Shown here piece by piece: positions 6,242 to 9,302 of a stretch of 9,302 nucleotides of DNA; position 1 is the first letter of the stretch, and each line of letters starts with the position of its first letter. The DNA comes from Miltoncostaeaceae bacterium (GTDB taxonomy: Bacteria; Actinomycetota; Thermoleophilia; Miltoncostaeales; Miltoncostaeaceae), in contig JAUVQP010000047.1 of the NCBI GenBank assembly GCA_030598075.1, positions 1-9,302 of the forward strand. Direction: 5' to 3'. The notes beneath the pieces were generated by a model. It was given only the letters and a program-made list of their open reading frames with translations. It was not told the DNA's origin and did not search any database. The position numbers and the translations under genes are program-made.

Positions 6242-7860
6242 GCGCCGAGGCGGCCGAGCCGGAGCGCGACGCCGACAAGCGGGTTCTGATCTGCGAGAAG
6301 ATCGCCCAGTCGGGGGTCGAGTTCCTCGCGGAGCTTTTCACCGTGGACATGGGGATCGGCTGGACGGCGGAGGAGCTTCGCGAGCGCATCGCCGCCTACG
6401 ACGCCATCGTGGTCCGCAGCGCCACCCAGGTCACCGCCGACCTGATCGCCGCGGCCACGCGGCTGTCCGTGGTCGGGCGCGCCGGCACCGGCGTGGACAA
6501 CGTCGACGTCGATGCCGCGACGAAGCGCGGAATCGTGGTGTGCAACGCGGCAGGATCGAATGCCGTGTCCGCTGCCGAGCACGCGGTGGCGCTGCTTCTG
6601 GCCCAGGCGCGCAATGTCGCCCAGGCCCACAGCAGCCTCCTCGCCGGTCGCTGGGAGCGGTCCAAGTTCGGCGGAATCGAGGTCACGGGGAAGACCCTCG
6701 GGCTGGTCGGCTTCGGTCGCATCGGGCAGATGGTGGCCGAGCGGGCCAAGGGTCTCGGCATGGAGATCGTCGCTTACGACCCGTACGTCGCCGAAAGCCG
6801 CTTTCGCGACCTCGGCGTCGAGCGGGCCGCCGAGCCGGAGGACCTCTACGCGGTCAGCGATTTCATCTCCCTGCACCTCACCAGCTCCCCGCAGACGCGG
6901 GGCCTCGTGAACGCAGAGGCGTTCGCCGCCATGAAGCCCGGGGCGCGGCTGATCAACGCCGCTCGCGGGGAACTGGTCGATCAGGATGCGCTCGTCGACG
7001 CGCTGACGAACGGAACGCTCGGCGGCGCGGGTATCGATGTCTTTCCCGAGGAACCCTGCACCGACAGCCCGCTCTTCGGCCTTCCGGGCGTCGTGGTCAC
7101 GCCGCACCTGGGCGCCTCGACCTCGGAGGCACAGGACCGCGCCGGCGCCGTCGTCGCCGAGCAGGTCGCCGCGGCGCTCACCGGCGGGCTGGTGACGCTG
7201 GCCGTCAACATTCCGACCGTCAGCGCGGAGGCCCTGGACGTCCTCGGTCCGTTCATGCCGCTGGCCCGTCAGCTCGGGCGGCTCGCCGCCGAGACCGCCG
7301 GAGGTGTCCTCAGTCCCGTCGAGATCTCCTACGAAGGGCGCCTGGCCGAGCAGGACTCGCGCCTGCTGACCGCGGGCGTGCTGACCGGGATGCTCTCGGG
7401 CGTCGTCGAGGATCCCGTCAACCTCGTCAACGCGGGGAGCCTCGCGTCCGATCGCGGCATCGAGTGGACGGAGTCCAGCAGCCCGCGCGCCGTCGACTAC
7501 ACGAATCGCATCACCGTGCGGGTCGGCGACGCCGTCTTCTCGGGGACCACCGTCGGCACGACCTCGCGACCGCGTCTCGTCTCCGCCTTCGGCGAGGAGG
7601 TCGAGATCGAGCTCGCGCCGCACGTCGGGCTCTTTCGCTACCAGGACGTCCCGGGCCAGGTGGGCCGGGTCGGGACCATCCTCGGTCGCGCCGAGGTGAA
7701 CATCGCCTCGATGGCCGTCTCGCGCAGCCGCGCCGAGGGGCTGGCGGTGATGGCCGTCACGGTCGACTCGCCGGTCCCGAAGGAGGTCGCCGACCAGATC
7801 GCGACGCTCGATGGCTTCGAGGCGGTGTGGTTCGTCGAGCTCGATCCGGGCGGCTCCTGA
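6238..7860 (+). CDS. serA: D-3-phosphoglycerate dehydrogenase (long form with ASB and ACT domains)
   Basis: A 540-residue phosphoglycerate dehydrogenase that oxidises 3-phosphoglycerate to 3-phosphohydroxypyruvate, the first step of serine synthesis. The substrate-binding domain halves flank a Rossmann domain with GLVGFGRIG (Gly158, Gly160, Gly163). Asp181 at the end of the second strand indicates NAD+. The catalytic set is Arg243 (AARGE), Glu272 (DVFPEEP) and His290 (PHLGAST). The intervening ASB domain (about 315-450) starts at VNIPTVS, and a C-terminal ACT domain (about 465-536) has VPGQVGRVGTILG and NIASMAVSR. This three-domain layout is the mycobacterial/actinobacterial type, in which the ACT domain binds serine for feedback inhibition. 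The first 14 residues are a charged leader before KRVLICEKI. The GTG start overlaps the aminotransferase stop, so the two are co-translated. Isolated codon choice and length are normal. Confidence 0.96.
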   Translation: MSAEAAEPERDADKRVLICEKIAQSGVEFLAELFTVDMGIGWTAEELRERIAAYDAIVVRSATQVTADLIAAATRLSVVGRAGTGVDNVDVDAATKRGIVVCNAAGSNAVSAAEHAVALLLAQARNVAQAHSSLLAGRWERSKFGGIEVTGKTLGLVGFGRIGQMVAERAKGLGMEIVAYDPYVAESRFRDLGVERAAEPEDLYAVSDFISLHLTSSPQTRGLVNAEAFAAMKPGARLINAARGELVDQDALVDALTNGTLGGAGIDVFPEEPCTDSPLFGLPGVVVTPHLGASTSEAQDRAGAVVAEQVAAALTGGLVTLAVNIPTVSAEALDVLGPFMPLARQLGRLAAETAGGVLSPVEISYEGRLAEQDSRLLTAGVLTGMLSGVVEDPVNLVNAGSLASDRGIEWTESSSPRAVDYTNRITVRVGDAVFSGTTVGTTSRPRLVSAFGEEVEIELAPHVGLFRYQDVPGQVGRVGTILGRAEVNIASMAVSRSRAEGLAVMAVTVDSPVPKEVADQIATLDGFEAVWFVELDPGGS

Positions 7861-7877
7861 GACGGCCCCGCGGCCCG

Positions 7878-7907
7878 TTGGTGTCCCCGATCGTGATCGG
7901 CTACAGT
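7878..7907 (+). promoter_or_regulatory. Candidate promoter of leuA
   Basis: TTGGTG (7878-7883) and TACAGT (7902-7907) are spaced by 18 bases. Transcription would start near 7914-7915, at the ATG of the leader peptide. The -35 matches only TTG; the -10 fits TAnnnT and its position before the small reading frame is persuasive. Confidence 0.5.
7887..7900. promoter_or_regulatory. Perfect palindrome in the leuA promoter spacer, possible operator
   Basis: CCGATC (7887-7892), GT, GATCGG (7895-7900) is a perfect 6+2+6 inverted repeat lying between the candidate -35 and -10 boxes, on the face where a bound repressor would block RNA polymerase. It could also be a chance palindrome or a hairpin after serA. 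No regulator can be named. Confidence 0.4.
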
Positions 7908-7914
7908 GCCCGGC

Positions 7915-7977
7915 ATGCGTTCGGACGCCCCAGCACGCCTCCTCGCCTGCGGGCTCCTGCCGATTCTCCCCCGCTAG
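7915..7977 (+). CDS. Leucine-rich leader peptide of leuA
   Basis: A 20-codon open frame, MRSDAPARLLACGLLPILPR, ending with TAG at 7975-7977. Five of its last twelve residues are leucine (Leu9, 10, 14, 15, 18), with two Leu-Leu pairs, plus Ile17. It starts seven bases after a -10 box, so translation would begin on a leaderless mRNA. Its stop codon lies at the loop of the hairpin 7965-7984. The gene downstream is leuA, the first committed step of leucine synthesis, so leucine codons here make sense as a charge sensor for tRNA(Leu): ribosomes pause on them when leucine is short. Leader peptides or structured elements before ilv and leuA genes are known or predicted in Actinobacteria. Too short to prove coding, so the call rests on position, composition and linked RNA structure. 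Confidence 0.6.
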   Translation: MRSDAPARLLACGLLPILPR

Positions 7978-7984
7978 GGGGAGA
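7965..7984 (+). other. Perfect 8-bp hairpin holding the leader-peptide stop codon
   Basis: TCTCCCCC and GGGGGAGA pair fully around a GCTA loop. The leader peptide TAG (7975-7977) spans the loop and the first base of the right arm, so a ribosome ending translation there would melt the stem, and one stalled on the earlier leucine codons would leave it intact. No run of T follows, so it is not a typical intrinsic terminator. Confidence 0.6.
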
Positions 7985-8033
7985 GCGCACACATCCCGTG
8001 CCCGCCCGGCGGGCAGCCCCGCAGCCCCGGTTT

Positions 8034-8043
8034 GGAGGAGGAG
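8034..8043 (+). promoter_or_regulatory. Strong ribosome binding site of leuA
   Basis: GGAGGAGGAG lies six bases before the ATG at 8050. It is the strongest ribosome binding site in the window, fixes the leuA start, and is complementary to the leucine codons of the upstream leader peptide. Confidence 0.85.
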
Positions 8044-8049
8044 CCGAGC

Positions 8050-9302
8050 ATGAGCCAGCACACGAGCCAGCCCGTACGAGACGACGCCAACCGCGTCACG
8101 TTCTTCGACACGACCCTGCGCGACGGTGAGCAGTCGCCGGGCATTCATCTCAACACGACCGAGAAGGTCGAGGTCGCGCAGCAACTGGTTCGCCTCCGGG
8201 TCGACGTCATCGAGGCGGGGTTCCCCATCGCCTCGCCGGGCGACTTCGAGAGCGTGAACGCGATCGCCCGCGAGGTCGGCGGCGTGACGGTCGCTGGGCT
8301 GGCCCGCGCCAACGAGGGCGATGTCGAGCGGGCCGGCGAGGCGGTGTTGCCGGCCGAGCGGGCCCGCATCCACACCTTCATCGCGACGAGCGACATCCAC
8401 CTCGAGCACAAGCTGCGGATGGACCGGTCCGAGGTCCTCGATGCGGCCGTCAACGCGGTGGGCCTCGCACGGTCGATCGTCGATGATGTCGAGTTCAGCT
8501 GCGAGGACGCCACCCGCTCGGACATCGCCTTCGTCGCCGAGGTCGTCGGGGCGGCGATCGAGCAGGGCGCCGCCACGATCAACATCCCCGACACGGTCGG
8601 CTATACGATGCCCACCGAGTTCCAGACCTTTCTGCTCGGGCTCTACGAGCGGTGCCCGTCGCTGCACGATGTCGCGCTCTCGGTGCACTGCCACGACGAT
8701 TTGGGTCTGGCCGCGGCGAACTCGCTGGCGGGCCTGCACGTCGGCGCCCGGCAAATCGAGTGTTGCGTCAACGGCATCGGCGAGCGCGCGGGGAACGCCA
8801 GCCTGGAGGAGATGGCGATGATCCTGCGCACGCGCGCCGCCGACGTCAACGGCCTCTGGTGCAACATCGACACCACCGAGATCACCCGCGCGAGCCGTCT
8901 GGTCAGTCGGATGACCGGCTACGCGGTGCAGCCCAACAAGGCGGTCGTCGGCCGCAACGCGTTCGCGCACGAGGCCGGAATCCATCAGCACGGCGTGCTG
9001 TCCAACCCGCTCACCTACGAGATCATGGATGCCACGAGCGTGGGTCTCGCGCAGAGCGAGATCGTCCTCGGCAAGCACTCCGGGCGTCACGCGCTCCGGA
9101 ACGCCCTGGAGGAGTTGGGCTACGACCTCGACCCGGAGGCCTTGAACCAGGTCTTCGAGCGCTTCAAGGAGGTCGCCGACCGCAAGGGCCGCCTCTCGGC
9201 GGCCGACATCGAGGCGCTGCTGTCGGACGAGATGCGGGTCGAGTCCGACGCCGCGCTCCGTCTGGAGGGTCTGAGCTTCACGGGCGGCACCGAGGATGTT
9301 CC
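8050..9302 (+). CDS. leuA: 2-isopropylmalate synthase, N-terminal part
   Basis: The 5' portion of leuA, 417 full codons, running off the right edge; about 100 residues of a normal bacterial LeuA (about 510-520) are missing. It condenses acetyl-CoA with 2-oxoisovalerate, the first committed step of leucine synthesis. The TIM-barrel catalytic domain starts with FFDTTLRDGEQSPG (Asp20 metal ligand, Arg24). His213 and His215 in SVHCHDDLG and Asn249 in NGIGERAGNA complete the metal site. Subdomain signatures NKAVVGRNAFAHEAGIHQHG (His312) and Tyr323 in LTYEIM follow, and GKHSGRHAL marks the linker. The C-terminal allosteric domain, which binds leucine, begins only at the edge (from about residue 395). 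The N-terminus is short, unlike the extended mycobacterial enzyme. Motifs favour LeuA over citramalate or homocitrate synthase, and the leucine-rich leader agrees. Confidence 0.95.
   Translation, partial: MSQHTSQPVRDDANRVTFFDTTLRDGEQSPGIHLNTTEKVEVAQQLVRLRVDVIEAGFPIASPGDFESVNAIAREVGGVTVAGLARANEGDVERAGEAVLPAERARIHTFIATSDIHLEHKLRMDRSEVLDAAVNAVGLARSIVDDVEFSCEDATRSDIAFVAEVVGAAIEQGAATINIPDTVGYTMPTEFQTFLLGLYERCPSLHDVALSVHCHDDLGLAAANSLAGLHVGARQIECCVNGIGERAGNASLEEMAMILRTRAADVNGLWCNIDTTEITRASRLVSRMTGYAVQPNKAVVGRNAFAHEAGIHQHGVLSNPLTYEIMDATSVGLAQSEIVLGKHSGRHALRNALEELGYDLDPEALNQVFERFKEVADRKGRLSAADIEALLSDEMRVESDAALRLEGLSFTGGTEDV

Larger units (their letters stand above)
7938..8049 (+). promoter_or_regulatory. 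leuA leader RNA with alternative pairings, probable leucine-responsive attenuator or translation switch
   Basis: Pairing segments seen by eye: (a) CCTCCTC at 7938-7944, covering Leu codons 9 and 10, is exactly complementary to GAGGAGG at 8035-8041 in the leuA ribosome binding site; (b) TGCGGG 7948-7953 with CCCGCA 8018-8023; (c) hairpin TCTCCCCC 7965-7972 with GGGGGAGA 7977-7984, loop GCTA; (d) hairpin TGCCCGC 7999-8005 with GCGGGCA 8009-8015. All four nest without conflict. The fold would hide the leuA ribosome binding site, and a ribosome stalled on Leu9-Leu10 would cover both upstream strands and free it. No U-tract follows either hairpin, which favours control of translation over termination. 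The mechanism is inference; no folding energy was calculated. Confidence 0.5.

Noticed and set aside
7999..8015. Hairpin TGCCCGC/GCGGGCA as a Rho-independent terminator before leuA
   Set aside because: Only a 3-base loop and no T-tract after it; kept as part of the leader RNA fold rather than a terminator.
5691..8129. Plus-strand frame of about 800 codons spanning the aminotransferase end, serA and the leuA leader
   Set aside because: Out of frame with the conserved proteins, Arg-rich low complexity, crosses real gene borders and the leuA start.
6109..9090. Minus-strand open frame of nearly 1000 codons opposite serA and leuA
   Set aside because: It spans two well-conserved genes, the promoter and the leader on the other strand, and has no recognisable domain; a composition artefact despite its striking length.

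Overview
The window comes from a high-G+C bacterial chromosome with GTG and TTG starts, GTGA stop/start overlaps and -10 boxes (TAnnnT) placed 6-8 bases before start codons. Together with a leucine-rich leader peptide before leuA, this points to Actinomycetota, possibly a deep lineage rather than Streptomyces or Mycobacterium. That placement is inference. I see no mobile element, tRNA, rRNA or CRISPR.

Left part (1-1083, + strand): the 3' end of gatB (GatCAB amidotransferase subunit B) overlaps by four bases with a DJ-1/PfpI-family gene. A short convergent gap (1084-1198) holds two hairpins. Then, on the minus strand, comes a two-component system: an OmpR-family response regulator (3308 to 2622) followed by its membrane histidine kinase (2566 to 1199).

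Right part (3366-9302, + strand) is an amino-acid biosynthesis cluster: ilvN (acetolactate synthase regulatory subunit), ilvC (ketol-acid reductoisomerase), a class V aminotransferase, serA (long-form 3-phosphoglycerate dehydrogenase) and the 5' part of leuA (2-isopropylmalate synthase). IlvN and IlvC serve valine, isoleucine and the leucine precursor 2-oxoisovalerate, which LeuA uses. SerA and its overlapping aminotransferase partner probably make serine. No ilvB (catalytic subunit) lies next to ilvN; the divergent two-component system occupies the place where it would be expected.

The most interesting stretch is 7861-8049, before leuA. It holds a candidate promoter with a perfect palindrome in its spacer, a 20-codon leucine-rich leader peptide starting about where transcription should start, a perfect hairpin with the leader stop codon at its loop, and a 7-base segment over the paired leucine codons that is exactly complementary to the leuA ribosome binding site. 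This looks like a leucine-sensing leader that could work by uncovering the leuA ribosome binding site. Related leuA leader elements have been predicted in Actinobacteria, so the class is probably not new, but this arrangement merits a check. The rest is largely conserved housekeeping metabolism.
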